Below, in pieces: positions 49,101 through 60,439 of a stretch of DNA of 64,000 bases (positions are counted from its first letter, which is position 1; the number at the start of each line of letters is the position of its first letter). The notes beneath the pieces were generated by a model. The model was not told where the DNA came from. It saw only the letters and a list, made by a program, of their open reading frames with translations, and made no database searches. Where the stretch lies: assembly GCA_037951165.1 (NCBI GenBank), contig JBBDHG010000014.1:21865501-21929500 (forward strand). The letters are read 5' to 3'. Made by a program: the position numbers and the translations under genes. This DNA is from Lophius americanus (lineage: Eukaryota; Chordata; Actinopteri; Lophiiformes; Lophiidae).

Positions 49101-52100
49101 CAAATTAAATGTGTTATGTTATAAGTTATGTCCGGAAAACAGTGTTTTTTGTAAAAATGCTCCCCTTTTTATCAGTTAATATAAAGTATTTGAGTAAAAT
49201 TTGACATATGAGATTTCTTCGAGTTGATTAATATTCACCAAATTTGGACAAAATTGGACCAAACGCCCCAAAAGTTTTGGAGATAAAGCCCCCCCCTAAT
49301 GTCAGACATATACAACCAAACTTTCACAAAATCAATCCAACTCTTCCCACGACTAAGCTCTATGGGGGTATGTCATTTGAAAATGATCCATGAAAAGGTT
49401 TTGACTCATTACTTTAACACCGCCAATGATTTAGTGTGCTTTGAAAGCCATTGACGGTATAGTGTATTTAAGAGTAGGTCCAACTCATCCAGCGACATAC
49501 CCTGCTGCTTCTTTTACATTCTGGCCTTGAACCCCATCCACACACACACCGACACATACAAACATACACACCACTCTCTTGAGAACTCCATCAGGGACGT
49601 TCCTCTTGTGTGGACAGATGCTGTATGCGGACGAGTGGCTGAAGATGACCGGGCCTTGAGAGAGGTCCAGCACCTGGTTCATCACCTTCACAGGTACGTG
49701 TGCCAGGTCGATCAGCATCCCCAGACGGTTCATCTCTAATATCAGTTGCTGTTGAAAACACCATTATTATTATGAGCTTATAAAAACTTATTTATGAGGC
49801 TTAGAAGTGAGGCTTCGTTTTGTCAAGTGGAAATGCTTCTTAAATTACCACATATACTTATACTTATACTTTACTACGTTGTCATTTTCATTTATAGGAT
49901 ATTTTGGTAAGTCAAAGAGGTACTTAATATTTTTTTCAGTAGACACAAAGGGGCAATTTCTGGTTACAAACACCAATAATGGAGTGAAGTTAAAGGGATC
50001 ATAGTGAAAGTAATCCAGTTTAAAGACACTGATCTGTTACGTATTAAGGATTATGGGTAATCAAATGTTTATCGCCGTCAGGACACTGACCTTTCCAAAC
50101 GGAGACAGGCCGTCGTGTTCAGATGGCTCTGATCCTTCATCGACACGCCAGTTATCTGCCCTGACAAAGGAAAGAACGATGACAATAAAAACGCCAAAAT
50201 GAGTTGTGAGGGAACTTTATCAAATAATATAGCTGCCGCGTCATAAAAATGTTAAACAGGTTTTATTTCCAAGCAAAATTAGTTATTCAAGGACCACATA
50301 CTGTAAAATACAAGCTGATTTTATCACAAAAACATTAAATACAAACTCTGAACTGCACTATATAAAGAGAATTGTTGAATAACTAAAAAATTACATCAGC
50401 TGGTAACATTCAATTAAATGAAGCACTGACGACATAAATTAATAAGTTAGACTTAAACGTCAAATTAATGTACTTCAATTAATTAAGTGTGACTTGTTGA
50501 AGTAATTTTTTTTTTTTAATTTTGTCAATAATTTTCTTTTTACAGTGCAGAATTAGACCCAGAAAGTATTTAAAAAAGAACAACCAAATTCCAGTTTTGA
50601 AAATTCTCCAACCTTTTTGGAAATCTTTTTTTGAAAACAACAAATCTGACTTTTATTTTAATCCTGCAGCAATTTTATGCAAATATTACACACTTTAAAA
50701 ATATTCTAAGAAAATGACTTCCACTGGTGACATTATTAAATTATTAAATTTTAGGCATTTATTTTATTAGAGCGTAAGCAGCTGTCCAGTCCTGTGAAAA
50801 AGCACCCACTCTATATTCATTTATTTTTGTATGTACCTTGTTATGAACCATCAGATATTTTAATTAACAAGGATGTGCTAAGGGAAGTAGTTTAGCACAA
50901 ACCAAACGCTTCTAATCAGTCGCTGACTCGCTGTGGCAGCGTTTGGCTCACTCTTCTTTACATAGCTGCTTTGTTGAAGCCACATCTGAGGTTGATCCTG
51001 ATCTTTCGTTTTTACATCCTGCCACAACATTTTAATATTCGGCTCCAGACTTTGACCAGGCCAATCATAAAACATCAATTTTAATCCGTCTGAGCCATTC
51101 GGAGATGGACCTATTTTTGAGCCTGGGATCATTAAAAAACAAAAAAAAAGACCGTGCTTATATTTTGCATTTCTGGTCTGCATTCACCCATTCACACAAA
51201 CATTCATACGGTGATGACTGAGGTTGCCTTGCACGGCGCCACATGTTCATCAGGAGCGGTAACCATTCACGCCATCAGACACATGCCAACGGAATAGCCA
51301 TGGACCTCGCTCAAGGACACTTCGACATGTGCCCTGCAGCGGTCGAGGATCGTAACCTTCAGATAGGTGGATGTCTGCTCCACCATCTCAACCCCGGTTG
51401 CCTCTTATTTCGGTGCATGATCCATTGTGCTTCAGCTTCAACTCGCAGACTGATAACCTGACACTCTCTTTCAGAGAGCAAAATCATGTTTCTGTCAATT
51501 ATGGCAAGCTGTCCTGATCCTGAAGCAGCAAAGCATCCTCGCTTGACAACAACAGCTCGATGTTTGATTGTAGGTATAAGGTTGTTTTTATGGCATCTTT
51601 TGTTTTGTTTAATCCAGATTTATGGTACTCCTGTCTTCCAAACAGTACAACTTTCAACTGATGGGCCCATATCTTTTTTTCCCCCTAAAGCCCTGAGGGT
51701 CATCAAGGTTTGCTGTGGCAGAATTAAGATGAGACTTGATGTTCATCTGGGTCAGCAGTAGCTCTCACCTTGTCTCCCAGTTCCTCTGGAGTAACACAGT
51801 CATTTAATTATGACCTCTATTGAGGTGAGACAGGCCTGCAGTTCCTGGGAAGTTCTCTTATATTATTTTGTGACTGGAAGAGCTGCTACCAATGCTCTTG
51901 GAGAACTTTTGGACGATTGACCACTTGGGAAGTTTAACTTTTGTTGCATGGCTCCTCCATTTGCTGATAATGTGTTTTACTGTGGATCTCCAACCTCACA
52001 TTTCTGAAAATGGTCTGTTGAAATGATGATTTGATTGAGCACTGCCGGTGGAAATCAGGTCTGAGTGTGTCTGGTCCATTTGCGTTTTTAAAACTGTTAT

Positions 52101-55100
52101 GGTAGATTTTAGGGATTAAGTTTCTAAGGGGACTAATACTGTTTTGCACAGTCTCATTTTGTGTTTGTTTGTACTCTTTTGTTCAAAAAATACATTCATA
52201 ACTTGAACGAGGGTTACATATGTAACTACAGTTCTATGAATCCTGGATGACCGCCAGAGTGTCAGTCACTCAGAATCCTTATGTCCTCACGAAAAAGATT
52301 CTGCAGGAACAGATCACCTGGTGACACCGGTTACATCCAGGGGTCACAAGTGACTTCATTGATATAATTACTCGACCTGTTCTTGCACGAGATAGAAGCA
52401 TCCAGTGCTTAAAACCCGGACTCTTGTGGTCAGTAAGGATGAAATAAAACTTGTATTTACCAAGGTGGCCTTTGTCAAAAATTTGAAATTATGTTATTTT
52501 CTAAAAGCCCCCAATCCTCTACATTGTATAAACAATTTTCCTGATTGAACTCCTCAAGTAAAAAAAATAATCTAAAATCTTCCCCTAGTGAGTAAAATGT
52601 GATCATATTTCACTCACTAGGGGAAGATTTTTATTTTTCCCCTGTGTCCAAAAAACAATTTTTGGTCACATCTTTTAAAATAAGACATATAGAAGACAGA
52701 TTTCCTCAAGTTGCTTTATATGCACCAAATCTGGACTAAATTTTTAGAGATACAGTTCCCTCTAGTGTCACAAAAATATAACCCACCTTTCCCAAAATCA
52801 ATCCAATTCTTCCTCACATTAAGGTCTATGTAGCTATAAAATATGATGAAATATAATGATCCATGAAATATTTATCGAGTTAACTCAACCAATCTGCGGC
52901 GGGCGGAGTGGCAGGCATGACGGTTCCGTTATATCCCGGCGTTCAGGGGGTGTAATAAATTTAGCCATCTTAATAAAGCTTCATAACATCAAGAGCAGTG
53001 GTTCTTAACCTTAGTGGAGGTACTGAACCCTGCAAGCTTCATCAGTGCATTCACCGAACCCTTCGTAATTGGAAAAATAAAATATGATTTCTTCAAAACA
53101 TAGGTATATATTGTATTTGTGCACAAAATGAACCATGCATCAGTTGCACACAAAATCACTGTGTTCCAAGAACAAAACCAACAAAACATGAATTTCACAC
53201 AAAAACATAACTCAATGAATATTTACTGAAAATCAATGTGACTTTTGCAGTTGCCTTTAAGATACAAGTTCCCTTGTATCTATCTAAGTGAAGCCTTGGC
53301 AAGTGCCACTCTCATATCATTTTCGCAACAAAGTCTGTTCCTTTTCTTAGTTTTCATGTCTACCATCCTCGAAAAGGATTGCTCGCAAAGATACGTTGTA
53401 ACAAACGGTGTGAGTATCTCAAGGGCGTCCTTAGCAATAAGAGGTGATGGTACGATTTGGTGACACCAAAATCTTGAGAGCGTTGTTGTTCTGAAGAGTT
53501 GCTGTTGAAGCTGGCTCTGCTGAAGTTCAATGATTTCGTCGAGGTATTCATCGTTGACATCTGCTGTTGCAACACTAAACGTGAACGGCTGTCTCACCCT
53601 TGCTGGATATGACTCTCTGGTGGGGAAGTATCCGTCGAGAGACCTTGTGAGCTCATCTAAGTGCATGGCAATCGCTTACTTCAGCTCCCCAGGTACAGAA
53701 ATGTCTCCAATTCCAGACACGTCTTCTATCTTACTTACACAGTCGTCCAGCAGGGGAAAGTTAGGGAAGTTATCATTCTCTGTTTGTCGTTTCCATAAAG
53801 GTAGCTTTTTTTTTTTTAAACACCTTCAGGTTTTCTTCTGCTTCTGCTCTGATGAGGAGGACGTGTCCAAGGTGCCTGCATCTGTCGATTGAGATGATTG
53901 AGAGCATTGAAAATATTGGCCGTGTAAGCCAAAATGAGAATGAACTCAGAATTTTCGAAGCAATCTTCGTGACAATGTTGGTGCTCCCGCAAAAACAGCG
54001 CTAATTCCACACGCATGGCAAAAACACGACTCAGCACCTTTCCCCGGGATAACCGCCGAACAGAAGTACCTCGAATTCAGAGCCCATTTCCTTACACAGC
54101 TCTTTGAAGATGCAGTGCTTTATAGCACTATTTCGCACATAGTTCACACATTCAACTACAATTTTTAAAACTTCTGCCAGTTTTGGAGGCAAGGTTTTTG
54201 TTGCCAACGCATGTCTGTGCAGTAACAATGACAGGTGTTGCATCAGATTTCACCAGCGCTCCAAAACCAGAGTGTCGTCCTGTGCCGCTGATCATTTGAT
54301 CATTTGAAAGATCATTTGAAAGAGGAATTTGGGATAACTTATCTTCAGCAGCCTTTCCCAGCATGATATTCGCCATCTTCAACGCAGCTGGTTTTACGAG
54401 TGTTTCACCAATGGTGTGTGGTTTGCCCTGCTTTGCGATCAGGTACGCAACTTCGTACGATGCTGTGAGGATCGGTTTGTCGATGGGTACAAAGCCGACA
54501 ACAGGCAGAGTAGCCTTTTCATGGAATCTGGCTCTCTTCACCTTGAATTCAGCGAGTGTTGTGTTCTTGTATTTCCCATCTCCATGCAGCTTTAGGAGGT
54601 GTTCCTTTAGTTTTGCCGGTGCTAGAATAGAATTGCTCAACTTGGCATTGCAAATCATGCATTGAGGACTGACTCCCATCACGTTCCTTTATACACTTGA
54701 ATCCATATTGTACGTATTCGTCCAATCACTTTCTTTTTTTGCTCGACATAGTTAGTATGAAGGGATTAAAAGATTAAAAGAAAATCACAAATGACGTACA
54801 ATCACAACAGCCACAAGTCGACTACTGAGCGCAACAAGTTCCCACCAAGTTCCCACCAAGTTCCCACCAAATTCCCACCAAGTTCCCACCAAGTTCCCAC
54901 CAAGTTCCCACCAAGTTCCCACCAAGTTCCCTGTAGCAGATTATTATTTAAAAAGAAAAAAGAAAAAAATCAGCAAATGGCGGCCCAAAATCGCATCGGC
55001 CCTTCTGGCATTTGCCAGAACTGCCAGATTGCCAGTCCACCCTTGACAGTAGCTGCTTGTAGACCACGAGCTGGTTTTTTTTTTTTATCACTCGGCACAG

Positions 55101-58100
55101 AGCGATAAAGCATTGCTATGACATGGCAAATTATTTTTCTGTGTCTATGTGGTCTCCGCCACAACATTAGTTTTCTCTATAAATATGTTCATTATCATTA
55201 TTATCATTTTGTGCACAAATTGAAATGCCACTGTCACTATGGTTTGCTATTATTGATAATAGGGCTTTTTTGCCGGTTTCTATAATGTTCCTGTTATTTT
55301 CAAAATCTCGTCCCACTTTTAGCCGCACCCCCTATGTAAAATGACTTCCCGCGGCTATGTGGCCAAGCGGAGCGTGACATCACGAATAACACGAGTGGGC
55401 TGAATTTATTTTGTGTAACACATTTTTACTAAGCAACTAAATATTTGTAATCTAACACGGCAAAGAGAAATTGTGTGTTGGCAAATTTTTGATGCCGACA
55501 AAAACGACCCGACACTGCTAGTGTGAACCGGGCTATACTGTGTGTGTCTTGACCCCTGCCGAACCCCTGAGAGTGACTCAACGAACCCATCTTAAGAACC
55601 ACTGCTCTAGAGAATCTGACTCTAGGCCTACAGGAATCCCACTCCCCATGACTGAAAATGACCACGATGTCTGCTGAATAAACACTGTTTCTTAGCCTTC
55701 CTGTGAGCACGGGGAATACACGAAGAAAGTAGAGGCGGGTGTACCCCTCCTAAATATCATGTCTACCATTAATAACCATCTGTATGCCCAACAACAGGTG
55801 GAGCTTTATCTCCAAAAGTTTTGGAGCCATAATTTCTCAACTGTTTATACGATTTAGTCCACATTTGGTGCATATAATGAATTAGAAGACCTATATAGTG
55901 TATATATTGTATTTTACTCTAAAAGCTCATAGGAGTTCCAGTCAGGGGGATTACTTGTACGATGGAGGGGGATTAGGGACTTTTCGTGGATATAACTTTG
56001 TAGGCTTAGTTGTTTATGCTGTTCTGAGCTGGATGCCTGAATGTGCATCTGTCTGTCTGTATGCTCCTGACAGAGGTGGAATGTAAATACCTTCATTAAG
56101 TGACTACAGTCAGTAATTCAATTGATGGAAAAATTAACTTTATAACCCACTGTGACTTTAAGCCTTTCATTGAAAACCTGTGAAAAGCTTCCGGAATGCG
56201 ATGTACCTTTACCAATTTAAACTATGTAAGAGGGTTTGAATTAATTTAAAAGTCAAACAACAGAAAATGAAAACAATTCGAACACTGATTAGTTATATTT
56301 TTTCATGGAAAATCTTATATTTAATAGTTCCATCTTTAAAAAAGGATTCCTTAAATCCTGTCCTTGAATATAGACTGAATATTTTGAAGTCTGACTTGTG
56401 GTCAGAAATAAATAGAAATTTGAAGTGCCACTTTGATCTTATGTGGAAGTAACATTTTCAGTGCAGGACTGTTTTTACATTGTGGTAATAGGATTTTTTG
56501 AAACCTAATGAAAGGATGTGGATACTTCATTCCCCACTGCCTTGGGGATTCCAACCCCTTCTCACATCTAAAAACACATGTGTGATGTCTGCTTGGATGC
56601 CTGGAGGAGAGTTGTGTGTTTCCTGTCTGTGTGTTTGATGACATGAATCTCCTGCTGGCACCTACCAGGGTGTGTTGCAGGAGTGTGTCAGTGTGAGATA
56701 GCGGACCCCCAGCCGGTACATAGTGCGAAGGGCGCCCAGACTGCTGTCGATGGAGTGACCCCCCTCCACCCCAATCAGACTGGCTGTCTTGTTCATCCTG
56801 AAGGCCTCCATAATGTCTGTGCAGCACAGAGAGAGCTGATGAGTGGCTCAGCCAGCAGAAAGATGTATGAGGATCGTAGAGGAAACAGAAAAATAGTTAC
56901 CTTTGCTGCTGGTGGCAAACATGAAGACTTCTGGGTATTTTAGACACATCCTGTGAATAACATCGATCTGCTCCAGTGTCTGTCGGACTGCATCTTTGTA
57001 CTGGGATTCACAGGGAACGTATGCTGACCAGAACTGAAGGAAGAGCAGAGAATAATGGGGGAATTAAAGGCAGCGCTGTGGTTTGCAGAGGGCATTTCTG
57101 GAAACAGCTGGGCTCCTAAGTACAACCATAATTACTGCAGGCTGTTGTTCAGACAGTATTTATCTACATCTACATCTCTCTATTTACGAGAGGACTAGAA
57201 AATGGCACCTTGAAAATAGCTCAAATGAAGGTATGCCTTAAGGATGTATCCCTGAAAAGTCCCAAATCCCCTGCCTTACACAAGCAGTCCCCCCGATTGA
57301 ATTCCTCAAAGAAAATATGGAGTTATGTCCACAGTATTTTTAGTTTTTAAAAAAAAAGGTCCTGCTAGTGAGTAAAATATGAGCAGTTAAAGTACAATAT
57401 ATGCACCAAATTTTTTCTAAATCGTATCGACGGTTAGGAAATTATGCCCGAAAAACAGTGTATTTCATGGAAAGGCTCTCCCTAGTGTGTAAAATATGAA
57501 CTTTTGGAGTAAATAATGATATGAACAAGATAAATCTCTAAATGAGTCGATTCATAAGTATCTAAATCAGACTTAATGCAGTTCCTTCTTGCATTAAGGT
57601 CTATGTGGGTATAAAATTTGAAAAAGATCCAGAAAATAGTTCCTGAGTTATGGTGTTACCATGAAGTGCCGGACTGAATGACTTTCTGTTTCCTTCTAAA
57701 GCAAAGATCAATATTAGACAGATAAGAGCATGGAGTATATATTATAAATAAATTGATGTAACTGTGTTTAGTCAACTTGCACTTGAATTTTGTTTATGCT
57801 CCCTTTTTGGTTCCTCAATATTAAACACAGTCCCGATCAAATGAAAACAACAATGAATTATTTCCCAAAACTGAACTCAGAAAACCACGTGATTCTGAGA
57901 ATTTATCAGATTAGAGTTTGCACACATAAATATTTAGAGCTGAGTGGTTTATTAAGATAAAATGAAATCTGGCAATTTTTGTGGAAGTAGAAACTGAGCT
58001 GATGGCAGGTAATTGATGAAGGAATGTAAATTTATGTTACATAGAAAACTGCTCGGTGACCAGTGATTTATTAATTTGTAATATTCTGTTAAATATTCAG

Positions 58101-58543
58101 AAAATGATCAAAATTCAGCTGTTTTGATGGTAGCTTGACCCTTGACCTTGAAAGGATAGTTTCCTGTAAATGATCACTGTGATGTACATTCTGTACCTGA
58201 GCTCCAAGCCGGCCCATCTTGATGTACGGGATGTTGGTATGTGTTGTATTAAGTGTGTAAAGATCAACTTTTTCCAGCTGATTGTTGAATTGCTTTCGAA
58301 GTTGCCAGGGCAGGTCATTGTGGCTGCAAGATCATAAAGTAAAAGGACAGGCACTTGTAAAGATGGCATTATTTTCATTGCTGATGTGGAACATTTGCTT
58401 CAGGTTAAAGATGTTTCCACTCACCCATCGATGAGGGGAGTCACAGACATGAGCTCCCGAGCTCTGGTCATGTAAGGATCCTCAGATGACGTAGTAGCGC
58501 AAGAGCTGAGCCACAGTGCCAAATGTACAGCAGAGATAATCAT
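46020..58543 (-). CDS. dpep1: dpep1, GPI-anchored zinc dipeptidase
   Basis: Membrane (renal) dipeptidase: a zinc enzyme on the outer cell surface that hydrolyses dipeptides such as Cys-Gly from glutathione breakdown and converts leukotriene D4 to E4. Ten exons join in phase: 58543-58425, 58323-58197, 57033-56901, 56816-56666, 50160-50091, 49748-49572, 48162-48078, 47971-47896, 47791-47656 and 46190-46020 (TAA), 414 residues against 411 in human. A signal peptide (MIISAVHLALWLSSCATTSS) begins it. Zinc and active-site residues are all present: His41 and Asp43 (HNDLPWQL), Glu144 (LIGVEGGHS), His217 (MLIDLAH), His238 (VIFSHSSAY) and Asp307 (GFGGDYDG). The last exon ends in a hydrophobic stretch (SPLVLMLIQALLTAAAL) after a Cys-containing linker, the pattern of a GPI-anchor signal. 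The fourth intron is 6.5 kb and full of transposons. DPEP2 or DPEP3 are alternatives; linkage and the C-terminal PIPYDEV-like linker favour dpep1. Confidence 0.92.
46500..46560 (+). repeat. Repeat segment shared with 2.0 kb, copy 2
   Basis: Matches 1991-2052 around 'aataactcagacattaa'. It lies inside the last dpep1 intron. No ends or coding content could be defined. Confidence 0.4.
47398..47475 (-). mobile_element. L2-like LINE 3'-tail fragment, last dpep1 intron
   Basis: AATAAT repeats followed by 'tatttaatttataa' and 'tttggatcaaatctcaaa' match the tail of the LINE at 32020-32100 in the same orientation. Only the extreme 3' end is present. A second LINE-like scrap at about 47490-47580 ('acctcgggatcccacagaag') adjoins it. 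Confidence 0.65.
49040..49420 (+). repeat. Local repeat family copy 2
   Basis: The copy runs from the head 'atccccaatcccctgcattg' through 'agttatgtccggaaaacag', a degenerate 'gtaaaat' unit, 'caccaaatttggac', 'ttttggagataaag', 'acaaccaaactttc', 'aaaatcaatccaa' to 'gatccatgaaaagg'. It lies in the dpep1 intron between exons 6 and 7. Single monomer, plus orientation. Confidence 0.7.
50787..52170 (-). mobile_element. Tc1-like transposon relic in dpep1 intron 4, with nested repeat
   Basis: The left end has a terminal motif (cctgtgaaaaagcac) like the Tc1-type element at 33 kb. The interior, on the minus strand, keeps typical Tc1 pieces: a GCFAASGSGQLA block near 51.5 kb and the DNA-binding part near 51.85-52.0 kb. 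Frames are heavily broken. A separate dispersed repeat at 51183-51410 interrupts it. The right end is not sharply defined. Confidence 0.65.
51183..51410 (+). repeat. Fish dispersed repeat (tcaaggacacttcgacatg type) nested in the Tc1 relic
   Basis: The phrases 'ttcacccattcacacaaaca', 'catcaggagcggt' and 'gctcaaggacacttcgacat' in this order mark a repeat I know from many teleost genomes. It splits the Tc1-like sequence, so it inserted later. It is non-coding. Confidence 0.6.
52490..52890 (+). repeat. Local repeat family copy 3 with a perfect inverted repeat
   Basis: The copy follows the family order from 'cccccaatcctctacattg' to 'gatccatgaaatattta'. Unlike the others, it carries an inverted duplication of the 'ccctagtgagt' unit at 52574-52631. 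It lies 100 bp left of the hAT element in dpep1 intron 4. Confidence 0.7.
52574..52631. repeat. 58-bp hairpin with 20-bp perfect arms
   Basis: Arms 52574-52593 (aaaatcttcccctagtgagt) and 52612-52631 are perfect reverse complements. The 18-bp spacer is itself partly palindromic around TGATCA. It is formed from the conserved unit of the local repeat family. Confidence 0.85.
53280..54682 (-). pseudogene. hAT transposase pseudogene, ZBED5/FAM200-like
   Basis: The N-terminal frame has a BED/C2H2-like finger remnant (CMICNAKL ... LKEHLLKLH). Middle pieces in other frames match the family: HRHALATKTLPPKLAEVL, then SRVFAMRVELALFLREH. The C-terminal frame (53666-53280) keeps the hAT dimerisation block, CEQSFSRMVDMKTKKRNRL followed by MRVALA. 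A deletion of the central catalytic part follows SQIPLSND, and at least three frame breaks or stops occur, one beside an A/T homopolymer near 53.81 kb. The frame is not under constraint, so domestication is unlikely. Confidence 0.85.
54834..54931 (+). repeat. 11-bp minisatellite (caagttcccac)n
   Basis: About nine tandem copies of an 11-bp unit with one g-to-a change. Since 11 is not a multiple of three, the unit reads as an 11-residue repeat in any frame, which creates a false open frame. It lies within the hAT element, upstream of the transposase. Confidence 0.92.
55790..56005 (-). repeat. Local repeat family copy 4 (inverted)
   Basis: Reverse-complement copy: the order 'ggagctttatctccaaaag', 'ccataatttctcaactgttt', 'tttggtgcatataa', then 'attttact' and 'ggggattagggacttttcg' mirrors the plus-strand copies. 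It lacks the part distal to 'ctagtgtcag'. It lies between the hAT element and dpep1 exon 4. Confidence 0.68.
57235..57665 (+). repeat. Local repeat family copy 5 with two internal monomers
   Basis: It starts with 'tccctgaaaagtcccaaatc', contains 'gtgagtaaaatatgag' and 'gtgtgtaaaatatgaac' about 120 bp apart, and ends with the family tail 'taaggtctatgtgggtataa' and 'gatccagaaaatagttcctg'. It lies in the dpep1 intron between exons 2 and 3. Confidence 0.7.
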
Positions 58544-59514
58544 TTCTTTAAATTTTACTCACTGTTTAATGCTCTGCTTCTTTTCTTTCCTCTCTGTTGA
58601 GCCAATCTGAACCCTCAACACCACTTGACTGGACTCAACCTCTAAAAAGTATCCTGGTTTTCCAAAAGTCCTGCTGCAGCAGATGTCATTCAGGTTTACC
58701 AATGACAGTTTTTTGGGAAAATGTGAGCCTCTCAGACTGTCCCTCAACTCCTTGGGATGTGGTCCACACAGCTTTGGACTCCGCTCAGATCATTGCTCCT
58801 CCTCTGTCGGGAGTGGCAGCAGTCGTAAATGCAGCACAGCAGTCTCAATAGTTGTTAGCCAATATATACAGATTAATCAATAATGTACATCACCTGACTT
58901 TTCTGAAGTTCAAAACGTATTCCAAGGACAGGGATATTTACATAGTGTCTGTGCTCCTGGAAAAATGCAGCTTCCAGAACTGTTACATGACACCAGCAGC
59001 CTGGAATGTTTAAACATCTGCGCTCTGAAGCAGAGTGGTTCAGATGCTCTTGGATGCATTACTGTTACAGTTTCTAACTTACAACAGTATACTGCTTTTT
59101 CTCACACACCCACACACAGACTCACACACACGCACATACATATCGGTTGGTGGATGTGAAAGTTCCTCACACTCCATGGAACTTCAAATCTTTGCAATCA
59201 ATAATCATATAATTATTATGGCTGGCAATTTTCATTGACCAATCACTTTTGTATAATTCATAGACTTTATTTTGGAAGAGCTCAAAAAACACCTTTGAAA
59301 CGACCTCCACTACGTGTTAAAATCACAATGTTTGATTTAAATACTGACTTTCGTGTTTGTTGTGGCAGAGGCTCATCTGACGGGGACTCGTCTTTGAGCA
59401 CTGACTATATGCGAGAAAAGCCCCAGAGATTCTCCGTGTTCACGTTATAACTAAAAAACATTTTCATTTCATTTTATACCAACATAAACCTTAGTGCCAG
59501 GGAAAACTGGATTG

Positions 59515-59695
59515 ATTTTGAGAAAGGTCTGTTACTGTATATTTCTGCCACTAGGGGGAGTTTTATCTCCCAAAGTTGTCGGACCATAATTTCTCAACTG
59601 TTGGTCCGATTTAGTCCAAAGTTGATGAATATGAATCGACCCGAGGAGATCTATCTTGTTTATATCATATTTTACGAACAACACACAAGTAAATT
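59515..59695 (-). repeat. Local repeat family copy 6 (inverted, short)
   Basis: Reverse-complement fragment with 'ttgattttgagaaaggt', 'ccactagggggagttttatc', 'ccataatttctcaactgttg' and 'gagatctatcttgtttatat'. It breaks off at the 'attttac' unit, so only the distal half of the family is present. Confidence 0.65.
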
Positions 59696-60439
59696 GTTAA
59701 CGTAGTAAACCTCCCACAATGAGGAATATAAAATAGTGGAATTATAAAATACCAAATTATATTGCAACAATTTCAAAAGCTTGAGTTAAACATTTTTTCA
59801 AATGTGTTAGAGAGTACTTCTATTTTGCTTAGAAAATCCATCCATCCACATGTGGAGACGCTGAATTGTCTGATTGCACAAGTGTCACAAATGGGCTGGT
59901 CACCTGATTAGGCATGGTGCCATGGATTTCACATGACTAGGGTGACAGATATGCATTTTATGATAAGCTTGCTTGTTTCATAAACTTCAGATAATGGACA
60001 TGCTTCCGATGTTATTAACCAAAGGGGTGAGTAAATATTAAGCTAAATGTTAATGATTGACATCTTTTAAAACTTACTTTTGAAAATTCTCACATGTACA
60101 TTTTCATAATCTTTCCTTTTATAGGAACTCTCTGAACAAGAGAAGTTGAAGGTTATGTGACAACTGATGTTTATATTATCTAATGGGGAATATAAGACCA
60201 AGGAAGATAATGACTTGTCCGGTATCAGGTGTTCTGGATCACTTTCTACAACATTTCGAGGAATGTTGTTGTCTACCTTGAACATATAAGACTTCACTCC
60301 AATAGTTAAGCCCGAATAAATAGGGAGGGTTGTGTTAGGAAGGGAATCCAACGTTAAACCATTGCCAAATCAATATGCAGAACATGATAACCCACTGTGG
60401 CAACCCTTAAAGGGGTTAGCCGAAAGAAGAAGAAGTTTA

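Larger units (their letters stand above)
52996..55604 (-). mobile_element. hAT-type DNA transposon with ZBED5-like transposase, dpep1 intron 4
   Basis: Both ends carry the inverted repeat CAGTGGTTCTTAA. The 8-bp flanks are atcaagag on the left and ctctagag on the right, agreeing at six of eight positions, as expected for an old hAT target duplication. The element is about 2.6 kb, holds a broken minus-strand transposase gene (54682-53280) and an 11-bp minisatellite near its 5' side. It is complete in outline but not functional. Confidence 0.85.

Noticed and set aside
54834..54931. CRISPR-like array
   Set aside because: Units are 11 bp, contiguous and without unique spacers; this is a minisatellite in a vertebrate transposon.
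60067..60351. 94-codon minus-strand frame between repeats
   Set aside because: No known motif, AT-rich, and it is flanked by copies of a non-coding repeat family; I could not support it as a gene.
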